From: Annona cherimola
Lineage: Eukaryota; Streptophyta; Magnoliopsida; Magnoliales; Annonaceae
Length of the DNA: 64,000 nt
Direction of reading: 5' to 3'
Assembly: GCA_030490835.1 (NCBI GenBank)
Contig: CM059975.1
Span: 32,334,133 to 32,398,132 of the forward strand
Part shown: piece by piece, positions 47,892 to 59,569 of the stretch
Layout of the letters: every line of letters begins with the position of its first letter
Position numbering within the stretch: the stretch's first letter is position 1
Made by a program: the position numbers and the translations under genes
Notes under the pieces: model-generated
Databases searched by the model: none
What the model saw: only the letters and a program-made list of their open reading frames with translations
What the model was told of the DNA's origin: nothing

Positions 47892-48155
47892 GAGTGTGTT
47901 TAGAAAGTGATATAATTTTTTATGAAAAATGTTTGGTATAAAAATTTTTGAATGGGAGAAAATTATATGATATGGTAGGAAAAGAGTAAAGACAATAAAG
48001 TTAAAATAGATAGTTAAATATATTGATTTTTGTATGAAAATGATTGAAAAGTAGGGTAGTTGTATAAGAATAAGTGAAGAATAATAAAAAAATCAAGTAG
48101 TTGTAAAGTGTGGAAATTTTTAGTTTGAAAAATTTTTTGGGTAAACAAACACCCC
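47892..48155. mobile_element. Harbinger-like MITE, copy M6
   Basis: Ends GAGTGTGTTTAG and GTAAACAAACACCCC are inverted repeats, flanked by TAT on both sides. The interior carries GAAAAGTAGGGTAGTTGTA, as in M2. It directly abuts a copia gag remnant. Confidence 0.75.
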
Positions 48156-48159
48156 TATA

Positions 48160-49120
48160 TCTGAAAAGAAATTATATGCTCTAAGATTTGAAGAGCCTAG
48201 AGATCTTGGAAAGGATTTAGATGAATTCAATAAAATCATAACAAAATTATCTTCTTTGGGATAAATGATTAAAAAGGAGGATAAAACATTACTTTTGTTA
48301 GCTTCATTACCTGATTCATTTGATTTTATTGTGATGAGGTTCTTGTTCAAAAAGGATATTTTGAAGCTTGACGATGTTTTATTTCTTTGATGATGAATGA
48401 GACTCACGGAAAGAACAATGATAATGGACATCATGTAGTGAGAGTGCCTTAGCTATTACAGGCGATCAACGACATAGGAGAAGATCATCATATAGTTCAA
48501 ACGGATCTAGAAATTCATCTATATCGAAAAAATATATTGAGTGATGGAAATGCGATAAAAAGGTCACATAAAAAGAGTTTGTTACAAGTAGAAAGAGAGT
48601 TAAAGGAAATAAAAAGAAAAAGAGAAGAGATATGAAGTTGAATCATCTAATTAATCCTCAACTGTTGTGGACTCTAACAATAATGTGTTGCTTACGGTAG
48701 AAGCATTTGTAGTTAATGATGATTAGATCTTGAAGTCAGATTGTTCTTTTCACATGTATGCGGCCATGGAATAATTTGCTACGTATAAGAAGTGCATTGG
48801 TGGTATTAATGAAAATGACAAACAAGGCAAAGAGCTGAGTTACTGGTGTTGGTACAGTGCAAATTCACATATTTGACAAAGTTGTAAGGATGTTGGCAAA
48901 TCATGTTCCGGGTCTACAAATGAATCTAATTTCCTTAGGAACATTAGACTCTAAAGGTATGAAATTTCTATTAGAGGTGGAGTTCTTAAGGTGACAAAGG
49001 AAGCTATGATTGTGATGAAAGGTCAGAAGATTGGAAACTGGTACAGATTGGTAGGGAGTGCGATGACAAGTGGAGTTCCTTTGAAGTCTCGAGTTGCAAG
49101 TACAAGTGGAGCGTAGATGC
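48160..49120 (+). pseudogene. copia gag-protease-pre-integrase fragment
   Basis: Readable pieces in order are LYALRFEEPRDLGKDLDEFN, KKEDKTLLLLASLPDSFDF, a damaged zinc-knuckle region (KCDKKGHIKRVC-like, near 48550), LKSDCSFHMYA (the protease D-S-x-C/A active-site region, near 48735), ISLGTLDSKG-like, then VLKVTKEAMIVMKGQKIGNW (near 48985). Stops and frameshifts occur throughout. Known copia proteins have these segments in the same order, so the identification rests on several independent matches. Not functional. Confidence 0.75.
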
Positions 49121-49301
49121 CTATTTCTGTGGTAAAATCATTGAAGGTCGTACGTTGAAGGTGAATTGTATGTGACAACAAAGGGGTGTGATGGATCGTG
49201 CAAGTTCGAGTATGGTTGGAAGAATGCTAAAGAACGCAAAGAAGTTGAAGATACAAGTTTTTGTACTAGCTAATTGGCTTGTTGTGTACAAAATTCAAGC
49301 C

Positions 49302-49313
49302 AAGGTGGAGATT
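49302..49313 (+). other. polypurine tract of the deleted copia remnant
   Basis: AAGGTGGAGATT directly before the LTR start TGTTGCAT; the preceding CAAGCCAAGGTGGAG is typical of copia elements. Confidence 0.8.
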
Positions 49314-49584
49314 TGTTGCATATTTCTTATATTTTGCGCATTTATTTAAGAGTATATTTCACTTATTTTCATTATGTGAATAAATTCACATTGTGTAAGT
49401 CTAGAATTGCGCATGTATGTGAGAATTATAAATAGACATGTGGTTATGGAGTTTAATATCACAAAGAATAGAGAGAATATTGATGAGAGATTGAGATTCT
49501 CAAAGAGAGAGACAGCTTGTTGCCTAAAACAAGAAAGTTATATGTTTGTTGATTAGTAATTTTCCTATAACATAATTTTCAACA
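49314..49584 (+). repeat. 3' LTR of the deleted copia remnant (271 bp)
   Basis: TGTTG...CAACA ends, with a TATAAATA box near 49427. No second copy of this LTR was found in the window. Confidence 0.7.
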
Positions 49585-50164
49585 TCATAAATATTTGTTT
49601 AAATATAAATATAAATAATATAAGTACATAAAAACTATTATTTGAGTTTTATGTATACAACATATTTTACATTAATATAAATAAGAAAAAATAAGGTTAG
49701 ATTTCTCATGTTTGGGTTTACTTGAATTCTAACCCTATTTACAAATCAAGTTCTTTTAATTCCAATTCTTTGGATTTAACTTTTCAAAATGTAAACCCAA
49801 ACATTGATTTTCATCAAGTTTGGTAGGTTTGGCTCAGTTTGGTTCATAAGTTCCCTTCTATATACCACAAATATAGAATGAAAATTGGATACAAGCACAA
49901 GAATCAAGGCAGAAGGGTTTAATTCTTATGAAGCCCTTCCAATGAGAAAAAAATGAAAGCAAGGGTATTGTGGCTATTTTACATCTTAAGTATGTTTCCT
50001 TGAAAACATGATTATGTTTCATATTTTTATAAAGTTCATGTTAGCTATATATAACATCTCAATCTATTCACTCCATTTGTGAATCAACCATTAAAGTATA
50101 TGTAGATATAAATTTTCATTCTTTTTAAAATATTTATGTAGAAAATATTATTTTTAAATAAAAT
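49585..50164. other. intergenic DNA
   Basis: AT-rich, no gene or repeat ends recognised. Confidence 0.4.
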
Positions 50165-51429
50165 TTCATTATAATTGGTAAAGTTGAGAAAATATTTCAT
50201 ATATCAAATATATATTATATTATTTAAAGTTCATATAAATAAAGTATTCTCAAGTATAACAATTTCTAAATTTTTTTATTTTCAAAATTTACAATTATTT
50301 TTAAATTTCTAGAATAAGACTAAATCTAACAACATCTCACAACATCTAACCGTATCTAATTGAATTAAATAGCATTTAATAAAATTTAACAACATCTAAC
50401 CGAATCTAACTTTTATTATAAATATGTTAATCATGATTTAACACTCATAATACAATTTTTTTATTATTTATAAGGTAATTTTTGTCTTTGAAACATGTTT
50501 TAGAGCTTAGTTAATAGGATTTAAGGGTCTATCCAAATTTAAGAAGATCTAATGGTGTCTAACGATATCTAACTACATCTACCGATATCTAACAAAATCT
50601 AACGATATCTAATAGCATCTAGAAAATTTAATAATATCTTACTTTTATTATTAATATGTAAATTCTAATTCAACACCTGTAATATGTTTTAAGACTCATT
50701 ATAAGGTCATTTATACCTTAAACATATTAATTAGAATTTAGTTAATAGAATTTGATGAAATATACTAAGTCTAAAGATATCTACCAGTGTTTGACAACAT
50801 CTAGCTGTGTTTAATAGCATATGATAGAATCTAATAGCATATAATAGAATCTAATGGTATCTAATAATATCTAACTTTTATTATTAGCATGCTAATCCTA
50901 GCTTAATACCCATAATATATTCTTAAGTTCTTTATATGGTTATTTATACCTTAAATACATTAATTATAACTTAATTAATAAGATTTAATGAAATATAATT
51001 AAGTGTAACAAGGTCTAACAGTGTCTAACAATATCTAACCACATTTAACGACATCTAACAGTATCAAATGGAATCAAACGACATCTAACAAAATCTAATA
51101 ACATCTAACTTTTATTATTGTTATGTTAATCCTAATTTAACATATATAATTGTTCCTAAACTCCTTACAAGGTCATTTATATAGATTAATTAGAACTTAG
51201 TTAATAAGATTTAATGAAATCTTCCTAATTAGTTAATAAGATTTTAATTCTAACGATGTCTAAAAGTGTTTATCGACATTTAACCACATTCGACAGTGTC
51301 TTACATTATCCAACATTATCTAAACACATTTAACAACACCTAATACAATCTTACAATATCTAACTTTATTATTATTATTATATTAATAATAATAATTTAA
51401 CACCTGTAATATGTTTCAATGCTCCTTAT

Positions 51430-51772
51430 ACGAGAGTGCTTAATTGCATCCGAGTGCATTTAACTCTTTTTTAAAAAAATATTTCATAAAACTATTAATC
51501 TAAATGTATTTAAGATGTGTATCAATTTTTACCATTTTTGTAAATTTTTAAATATTTATTTTTTATTTTTAAAAAATCAATGGCATTTTTAGTAATTTAA
51601 AATTACTGAAATGTGGCTGATTATTAAAAATCAAAAAATATCTAAAATGGTAAAAATTGTTACACATTTTAAATATACTTAGATTAATAATTTTATGAAA
51701 AGATCTTCAAAAAATTTTAAAAATTGGTATTTTCACCTTAGTGTACCGAAGCTAAGTGCGATCACAAACCCT
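51430..51772. mobile_element. foldback-like MITE inside array 2
   Basis: The array sequence breaks off at CTCCTTATA and resumes at CCTCCTTATAAGG. Between them lies a near-palindrome: ATTAATCTAAATGTATTTAA, ATTTTTACCATTTT, a short turn near 51600, then AAAATGGTAAAAAT and TAAATATACTTAGATTAAT. The ends GTGCTTAATTGCATCCGAG and, reversed, GCACTTAGCTTCGG are weak inverted repeats. Its stem resembles that of the foldback element at 19836. Confidence 0.6.
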
Positions 51773-51870
51773 CCTTATAAGGTCATTTATACTTTAAATA
51801 TATTAATTAAAAATTAATTAATACGATTTAATAAAATTTTCCGAATTCTATTTATGTTTAATAATCTAAC

Positions 51871-53540
51871 TGTTGGAATTAAAGGCAAATTAAACACAAT
51901 TCATGTTTGATGATTAACAACTCAATTTGAGAATGTTTTGGGTACTAATGTGGTTTGCTAAGCTTTGTTAAAGGATAAAAACTCAAGTTTCAGAACATAG
52001 CAGATAAAGTCGCAATCCCAAGTTGACTTAGCCATTGACTTAGGTGAAGTTGATTCCCAAGTCGACCCCAAGATCGACTTCAGATGCTCAAAACCTTCCA
52101 GAGCTAAATTTGGGCACAAAGACAGATGAAGTCACAGTCGAAGTCGACTTCACCTGTGACTTAGGTGAAGTCGCAGACCCGACTTCAGATGCACAAGACT
52201 TTCCAGAGCTGAACTTGAGCTCGGAGATAGGAGAAGTCGTAGTCAAAGTCAACTCCACCTGCGACTTGGTTGAAGACGCATTCCCAAGTCGACTCCGCAA
52301 TGCGACTTGAGTGAAGTCGAACCACAAGTCGACCCAAGCATGCGACTTGAGTTAAGTTGAAGACCAAGACAGTCCAAACAAGCAAATGGCCATGAAAGAA
52401 TCATTGAAGATGGAATATCATGAACTATATCTTTGGGTATTAAATTCAAGGAAGGCAAATCATTCTAGATCAAGGTCACAAGGATAAACTTCTCAAGAGA
52501 AGAAGTATATGCTAAGTCTCAAGACTAAACATTGAAAATTAAAGATATTAATTGAAGAACAAGATATGAGAGGAAAATGAAGCATCAAGGATCACTTTCA
52601 AGAAATCCAAAGTTTCAATATATACACATAGATGGTGAAGTCGCACCTGAAGTCGACTCCACCTGCGACTTGGGTCAAGTTTGAGACCAAGTCGACCTAA
52701 GATGAAATTTGAAGTGAAAGCTGAAGACCGAAGTCGCACCCGAAGTCGACTCCAGCCTGCGACTTGGGTGAAGTCACATCCGAAGTCAACTCCATATGCG
52801 ACTTGGTTCGTAACGGTCGAAAAAATTCAAACGTTGGCACATTAAATGCGTTTCAACTACCACCAAACGTTTGAATTTACTCCTCAATTATAAAAGAGCA
52901 TTCAAGAGGACGTGCTAGAGGTTAGAGAAGCATTCATTAAGCCTAGCTTCCACTCTCTATAGCATTAAAGTAATCTACACCAACTTCAAGCGAAGAACTG
53001 TGCTTCAACTTGCTGAAAGTATCATTGCTGATCATTCCATTCTCTCAATAAGATCTTCCACATGCTACAAACTGCCTACACGAATCCGTAAAGTATAGTT
53101 ATTTCTGTTTGATTCATTATTTGTGTTTATCACTTGGTTTGATATTGGAAATCGAAACCAAGTGAAGGCAAAGTAGGGTTATAACTTGAGTGTGACTTGT
53201 TACCTACTTGTGTTGTATTTGTGCAAGCCTCCTAGAGCTAGAATCTAGAAGAGAGCTGCTGCTCTAGTTGTAATTGATATCCAATAGTGGAACCCAAGTC
53301 ACAACGAGTGTGAGCTTGAAAAAGTGGAGTAGGGAAGGTTGCCCGAACCACTATAAAACTATGTCTACTGCTATAGTTTGCTCAATTATTTTTTACTGCT
53401 TTATTTCTCTCCATATTCTCTGTTTATTTCATTAAGGGGATTAAATTCAAAAGAGAAAATTTTCTGTTTAAGTAAAGAATTTTAAAATATCTAATTCACC
53501 CCTCCCCTCTTGGGTTGTTGTCATAAACTTGGGACCAACA
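51871..53540 (+). mobile_element. solo LTR, GTCGAC-module family, copy D (1670 bp)
   Basis: Starts TGTTGGAATTAAAGG and ends TTGGGACCAACA, with a perfect 5-bp duplication CTAAC (51866-51870 and 53541-53545). It has at least seven GTCGAC sites in U3 (52050-52760), separated into two clusters by about 300 bp of unrelated U3, then AACGTTGG..CATTAAATGCG, then TATAAAA at 52889-52895. 3' blocks are shared with A-C. It inserted into the TCTAAC-rich part of array 2. Confidence 0.85.
52889..52895 (+). promoter_or_regulatory. LTR TATA box (copy D)
   Basis: TATAAAA, at the position corresponding to 40915 in copy C. Confidence 0.55.
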
Positions 53541-53777
53541 CTAACGATATCTAATCACAATTAACTGCATCAAATGACATTTAACAGTATCAATAGAATC
53601 TAATGACATCAAACAGAATCTAACTTTCATTTATAAATATGCTAGTTTTGATTTAACACCCGTAATATGTTTATAGGCTCTTTATAAAGTCATTTTTAAC
53701 TTAAATACATTAATAAAAAAAATTTAAAAATAAATATTAATTTAAATTAAATTAATCAATATAAAATCATCAATTTA

Positions 53778-54058
53778 GGGAGTGTTTGTTAACGCTTAAA
53801 ACTCTTCAATCTAAAATTTTTTAATCTAAAATTTTTCACTCTGAGCAAGTAGCCTATTTTTTAATTATTTCTTCCTATACAACTATTCTACTTTTCAATC
53901 ATTTATACAGAATTACTCATATATCTAACCTATTTATTTTAACTTTTTCTTTTTACTCCCCGTAATTACTCTTATCATATCACATCATTTTCTCACATTT
54001 CAAAAAAATTATACTAAAAACTCTTCATAATTTTTTTTATCATTTCCCGGATACATCC
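53778..54058. mobile_element. Harbinger-like MITE, copy M7 (reverse)
   Basis: Ends GGGAGTGTTTGTTAA and CCCGGATACATCC, with TTA on both sides (53775-53777 and 54059-54061). The interior is the reverse complement of M2 (ACTATTCTACTTTTCAATCA). Confidence 0.75.
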
Positions 54059-54061
54059 TTA

Positions 54062-55104
54062 ATAATATTTCTATTAATTAGAAACTTTATAAAAAATTTC
54101 TTTAGAATTGTGAAGTTATGTATACCATTATTTTATATAGCACTTGGTCATATCAATACTTGATGAAATTGGTGTGTCCATATAAGTTTCTTTCCTTTTT
54201 TGTTAAAGCCAAACATCTATCATAAAATTTTCTTATTTTTCGTTAAAAATAATATATATTTTTAGTCATCCAATCACCTTGCATAATTACATTATCTATT
54301 TTTTTAATCATGGACGTCCTCATGTAATAGACGTACCATGCTATGGCCATGTCGTCCTCATTTTATTGTTGGCCATCCGGATTTTACAAAATAGGCCGCA
54401 TATTATTTGAGTACAGTTATTAACCTATTAATATAATGGAAAAAATTACAAGATGGTTGTATTTTTGTCAATTTTACAAAATAGTCTCACACATACACTA
54501 CACCAAGTGCACCATCAAAGCAGTGTTCAATCATGCTCCACCACTTCCATTTGGTTGTGCAGCCATGGCTGCTTGCAAAACCCACCAAACTGGTGGACAA
54601 TTATCACAGCCCAAGATGTGCGGGGACCAGCTGTCGTAAGTCCATCTTCTTCAATGTCCATATTGGTGGTTGTCATTCTTCTTCTAAGTTGGCAAAATCA
54701 AGCCACCATCTACATCTCCCTATTTTTTGGATCTGCCAAAAGTATCCATGGATTCAAGAATCCAACCCATCAATTTAATTTGCAAGATAAAAATTGTGCT
54801 AGATCTGATTCCTTCGCCCTGATCATCTTCATCTACAACTAAAAATTTCACAGCAAATCAAATTCCCATCTTTTTGTAGCCATGAAAGGCACCAATAATG
54901 ATGACTTCACCTAGATTTCTATCTGATGTCAGTCATGATCGTTTGTTCGAGATGGAAGAAGAAAGATGGAGCGGGAGGAGAGATGCGAGTGAGATCCTAG
55001 GATTCTATACCTCTCTTTCAATTTTTTGAGCTTTTAAAAATGCCCAAATAGATCCTAACCATCCAGCTAAAATGAACGGTAGATAGAAAACTTTCCCCAA
55101 AAAG
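54062..55104. other. intergenic DNA; no gene identified
   Basis: The stretch at 54436-54842 has three overlapping plus-strand frames (67-129 codons) of unbiased composition. No domain is recognised and the frames compete, so no gene is called. Confidence 0.4.
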
Positions 55105-55120
55105 TCATAGGAAGTGCTTC
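55105..55120. repeat. 16-bp target-site duplication (left)
   Basis: TCATAGGAAGTGCTTC, identical to 61117-61132. Confidence 0.95.
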
Positions 55121-55315
55121 ATTTTTTTGATCAAAGGAATAACTCTACCCGACCCCCCCCCACAGTTTGAAAAGGGTTCGGGATAGAGTAATCCATGGAG
55201 TTCATTGTCAAAAAATTGTCTGCACAAATTGTCTCTATAATAGCTTGTGGGGGGTTTCCCCACCAGGACTTATGTTCTATAGCAGAAACAGAAATCAGGT
55301 CCGCAAAGGCATGAG

Positions 55316-55358
55316 CCACCGTGTTCCCCTGTCTCAGAACATGGTGGGAACACGGTGG
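55316..55358. repeat. perfect 13-bp inverted repeat with 17-nt loop in ORF2
   Basis: CCACCGTGTTCCC (55316-55328) and GGGAACACGGTGG (55346-55358). Confidence 0.9.
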
Positions 55359-56710
55359 ACCGAGAGATGAGCATTAGCTTTGAGAGTTGATCTAATCTCA
55401 AAGATAATGTGACCCACAGGTGAGAAGATGTGACTGTCATTGGTCAAGTATGTGCACAGAATAAGAGAGTCGGACTCAATCTGGACAATGCGGAGCTTGA
55501 GGTGGAGAGCCCACAAAATACCGAGATGAAAAGCGTTTGCTTCCATTATAAGAGGCTCTCCCATGCCCTTCCGTTTCCATCCACAGGCAGCAATACAGTG
55601 CCCACAAGAATCCCTGATAACGGTAGCAAGGCCCGAGACTCCCCGATTCGCTAAACATCGGGCGTCCACATTGATCTTAAAGACTCCGTCTAGTGGTTTG
55701 GTCCATCTGGGTGCAAGGGGAATATCCAGAGCATTCGCCTGATCAAGGAGCTTGACTCGCCTCAATTGCTCGATATACTCCCTGCACCACGGGAGGATGT
55801 CAGCTAGCACGGGTTGAGCCCCCTCAGCCTTCAGTTTGTTTCGCAAAAACCAGATTCGCAACCAAAACACGATGAAAAGGGCCAACTCATCACACCTATT
55901 TTTTGATGCTAGGAGACAGAAAATTTCCTGCACCGAGGTCTCCGAAGGTCGTGCAGGAACAACTTGCCGAGATATACTTGCAATACTGGCACAATTCAGA
56001 AATAAGTGATGAGCATCCTTGATCTCCGCCAAGCAGAAAAGACAGTGGAGATCCACTTCAATACCCCTATTAGAGAGGTTGCACAGAGTTGGGAGAGCAT
56101 CCTTGAATAATCGTCACCTAAAAATCAGGATCTTGCTAGGAAGCTTTGTCCTCCAAATGGCCCTATAACAGCTTAAAAGAATAGGGTTTTCAGTCACCGC
56201 CTTGAGCCATCTATGAGACGACTTAACAGAAAACTGGTCGTTCACCTCGTGTTTCCAGAAGATGCAATCCACTTCAGGATGGTGAGGGAGGGGAATAAGG
56301 CTGATAGCCTGCCACCCCTCCTCCCCGACTGCAGACATAACCCTGTCTTTGTTCCATCCGTTGGTCCCCTCATCAATAAAATGACTTACCGATACATCCT
56401 CCGGGATGAATAGTGGAAGTGGTCCCGCCTTACACACTCCAGCATCCAACCAAACATCTTTGAAGAAACGGACCCTTCTCCCATCACCAATCCTCCACTT
56501 GCAACCAGAATGAATCATATCACGCACCTTAAGGATGCTTTTCCAAGTGTACGAATCGGACTGCTTTGACGCACAATCCCAAATGTCAGAGTTGGGGAAA
56601 TATTTGGCTTTTAAAACCTTGTAGCAAAAGGATGTCGTGCACGTTGATAATCTCCATACTTGTTTGGCGAGAAGGGCATAGTTGAACGCGTGGAGGTCTC
56701 TGAACCTCAT

Positions 56711-56722
56711 CCCCCCCCCCCC
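56711..56722. repeat. C12 homopolymer at an ORF2 frame change
   Basis: Twelve consecutive C on the plus strand. ORF2 reads in one frame before it and the next frame (GGGGMRFRDLHAFN) after it. Confidence 0.9.
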
Positions 56723-59553
56723 GCACATTTGGACATACACATATCCTTTCAGGCCACCCAGCTCATCTTACTCTTATCCCCCTGTTCCCCCCACTAAAAT
56801 TTGCTCAACATCCCATTGATACCCTGACAGAACGACTGTGGGAGCAAGAAAATACTCATAGAATACGACGGAATTGCTTGTGCCACTGCTTTGATTAACA
56901 CCTCTTTCCCTCCCCATGACAGTAGTCGCCCCTTCCACCCTTGGGTTCTGTGCCAGATGCGGTCCTTGATACCCTTGAACATCTTGCCCTTAGATCTTCC
57001 AAGCCACGCCGGGAGGCCAAGATAGTGATAGACTTCCTGCCCCGAAGACCCCAACTGGTTAGACCACGCCTCCCTTTCACTTCTATTCATATTTGAACTG
57101 AAGAATAACGATGTTTTATCCACATTCACCATCTGGCCAGAGCAAGCAGAGTAGATCCTGATAATTTCTAAGAATTGCCTGATATCTGTGTCGTCCGCCC
57201 TGAGAAAAATAAGAGCATCATCTGCAAACAAAAGGTGAGTAAGCTGAGGCCCCTGAGGATTTATTCTGATCCCATGCAGTGATCCTTGGGCCACCGCAGA
57301 AGAGATAAGCGCCGACAGACCCTCCGCACAGAGAAGGAATAGATAAGGAGACAACGGGTCCCCATGTCATAGCCCCCTCTGAGGTTGGAAGAGCCTGGAT
57401 TTGAAACCGTTAACGTTTACGCGATAGCTGATAGTGGTTATGCAGCACAATATGTAGTTGATCCACACCGGGCAGAAATTCATGGCCTCCATAATCTGTT
57501 TTAAGAAACTCCACTCAACATGATCATAGGCCTTGGACATATCTAACTTAATACCCATCTCATATCTTCTTCCCCCCTTGCGCCTCCTGAGAGAGTGAAT
57601 TGCTTCATATGCAATCAACATGTTGTCCGTGATAAGCTGACCAGGGACAAAGGCGCTTTGTTCTACCCCAATGACCTCATTGAGAATAGCTTTTAGCCTA
57701 TTCGCCAGAACCTTTGTCAAGATTTTATAAACAACATTGCATAGACTGATTGACCGAAACTGCGACAATTCCTGGGCACTCGCCTTCTTCGGAATCAACA
57801 CCAAGGTGGTAGCTTTTGCCATCCGAATATGCCTTGCCATGTGAACGTGGTCTCTCTCCTCCATAAACGATTTGCACCACGGGAAAATGTCCCGGCCAAC
57901 GATTTTTCAATGCTTCTGAAAGAACCCCGGAGACATACCATCTGGCCCTGGAGCTTTGGAGGGTCTCATACCCTTTATAGCTTTCTCCACTTCAGCCATA
58001 CACAGTGGCTTAATCAGACCCCCCCTCTGGATATCAGAAATTTTCCTAGAAATGAGGCTAGAAACCCAGTTCGCATCCTGTGGGTTAGAAGATGTGTATA
58101 TTTCAGAAAAATGTGAAACTGTCAAATTTAGCAAATCATCTTGGTCCCTGACCCAATTCCCATCTTTGTCTATGAGCACCTCCATGAAATTTGTTCATCT
58201 CCGATTGGAAGCCATCCAATGGAAGAAACTCGTGTTTCTGTCCCTCTCCTTAAGCCAATGAGCTTTAGCCCGGATACTCCATAGCTGCTCCTCATCCTCC
58301 AATAAGAGATTAATTTGAAATTTGAGTTTCTGCATTGCGTCGTCCCGCGCATCGGTTGGGAGTTGATCCTTCAATGCGGATAGCTCCCTCTGTTTCCGTT
58401 CAATGGCATGTCTAAGGTTTCCCTTCTTGAGTCTGTTCCATTTGGATAACTCCGTACCGCATCTCCAGATTTTCCAGCTCAATAAATCATAAACGGCTGC
58501 TCCCCTGTGAAGATTGGAATCCCAAACATTTTTGATGATTTTGGTTGCCTCAGAATCACGTGCCCAGAATAACTCGTATCTGAATTCTTTTGGGGGCCTC
58601 CTCTTACCATCCTTAGAATCGAGCAATAACAATAGTGGGCAATGATCGGACGAGGCCACCGAGAGGTGGACAATCCTAGCGTAGGGAAACAAATTGATCC
58701 ATGAAGGAGTTGAAAGCCCTCTATCAAGCCTTGCTTCCACCCTTTGAGAGCCCCTCCTATTATTGCTCCATGTCATAGGCGCACCGGCAAATCCGAGATC
58801 CTGCAAATTGCACTTGTCAATAGTATTACAAAATAGGTCTATTTGGGTTTGATTGCGGGTCCTCGAACTTATATAATCATTTGGACCGGTCACTTCATTG
58901 AAGTCGCCCATAACGAACCATGGAGAATCACAATCGTTCGCCAGCTGATTGAGGGTGTGCCAGGAAAGGTGGCAACAATGAGTTTCAGGGTGACCATAGA
59001 ACCCCGTGAAGCGCCAACCCAAAAAATCGACGTCTATATGATGTGCCGAGAAACTCCGAACAGACGCAGGATGGTCATTATTCCAAAACATAGCCAAACC
59101 GCCACTCCTAGCCACGGACTCCACCACAAAACATGAATCAAACCGTAGCCTCCGCCTAATCCGCTCCATCTCCTTCTTATTGCATTTAGTTTCGCATAAG
59201 AAAACTAACTTGGGCGCTTGTTTCCTGACGAGGTCAAAAAGATTTCGAATTGCACGTGGGTTCCCAAGCCCACGGTAATTCCACGCCAAAATGGTCATAT
59301 CACTTGAGGTGGGGCTGGGGAAACCCCATAGCCTCCACCTCCCCATATAAAACCTTACCCATGTCCATCGCCCGCTTCCTCCTAATCAACTGTTCATCCA
59401 GCTCCCCCTCCCGCCCTCTTTTAGCCCTTCCTAATGCCAACTCTGTATCAGTCCTAATCAACTCCATGCCCTCCACATGCCTTGCTCTCCTTTTCCATCC
59501 GCCTTTACAGCCCGGTGTTTGTTTGAGCTCAGGTTCAGAAGTCATCCCACGAT

Positions 59554-59569
59554 CCCCCCCCCCCCCCCC
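59554..59569. repeat. C16 homopolymer in LINE ORF1
   Basis: Sixteen consecutive C, at the second ORF1 frame change. Confidence 0.9.

Larger units (their letters stand above)
48156..49584 (+). mobile_element. internally deleted copia remnant with 3' LTR
   Basis: Begins inside gag, passes through a fragment of protease and pre-integrase, then jumps to a polypurine tract (49302-49313) and a 271-bp 3' LTR (49314-49584, TGTTGCATATTTC to ATTTTCAACA). Integrase, reverse transcriptase and RNase H are missing. The family differs from the element at 26-31 kb. Confidence 0.75.
50165..53730 (-). repeat. array 2: ~233-bp tandem repeat, inverted counterpart of array 1, split by solo LTR copy D
   Basis: Units carry CATCTAAC/TATCTAAC 10-11-mers, then CTTTTATTATTAATATG, then AATTTAACACC..TAATAT, then AAGGTCATTTATACCTTAAA. 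The AAGGTCATTTAT marker lies near 50470, 50703, 50936, 51170, 51779 and 53687. The first four spacings are about 233 bp. The flank at 50165-50290 is the complement of 16020-16170. Insertions are a foldback-like element at about 51430-51770 and solo LTR copy D. Confidence 0.7.
55131..59298 (-). pseudogene. LINE ORF2: endonuclease, reverse transcriptase, RNase H (decayed)
   Basis: The ATG at 59298 opens MTILAWNYRGLGNPRAIRNL and lies one base after the ORF1 stop. The endonuclease has CETK, MGDFNEV and SDHCPLL; the usual WNCRG cysteine is Y. The reverse transcriptase has SLCNVVYKILTKVLANRLK, QSAFVPGQLITDN, LDMSKAYDHVEWSFL, GDPLSPYLF and the catalytic FADDALIF. Next come a zf-RVT (CLFCLAEIKDAHHLFLNC) and an RNase H (FKINVDA, MEANAFHLGILWAL, IESDSLILC). 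Stops lie at 58195, 57907, 57367, 56794, 56749 and 56114. A frame change occurs at the C12 run 56711-56722. A second is at an 11-base insertion near 55316-55358, after which HVLRQGNTVAHAFADL restores the RNase H end. ORF2 proteins nick target DNA and reverse-transcribe the LINE RNA; this copy cannot. Confidence 0.93.

Noticed and set aside
54436..54842. Three overlapping plus-strand frames up to 129 codons
   Set aside because: No recognisable domain, no splice or promoter support, and frames compete with each other.
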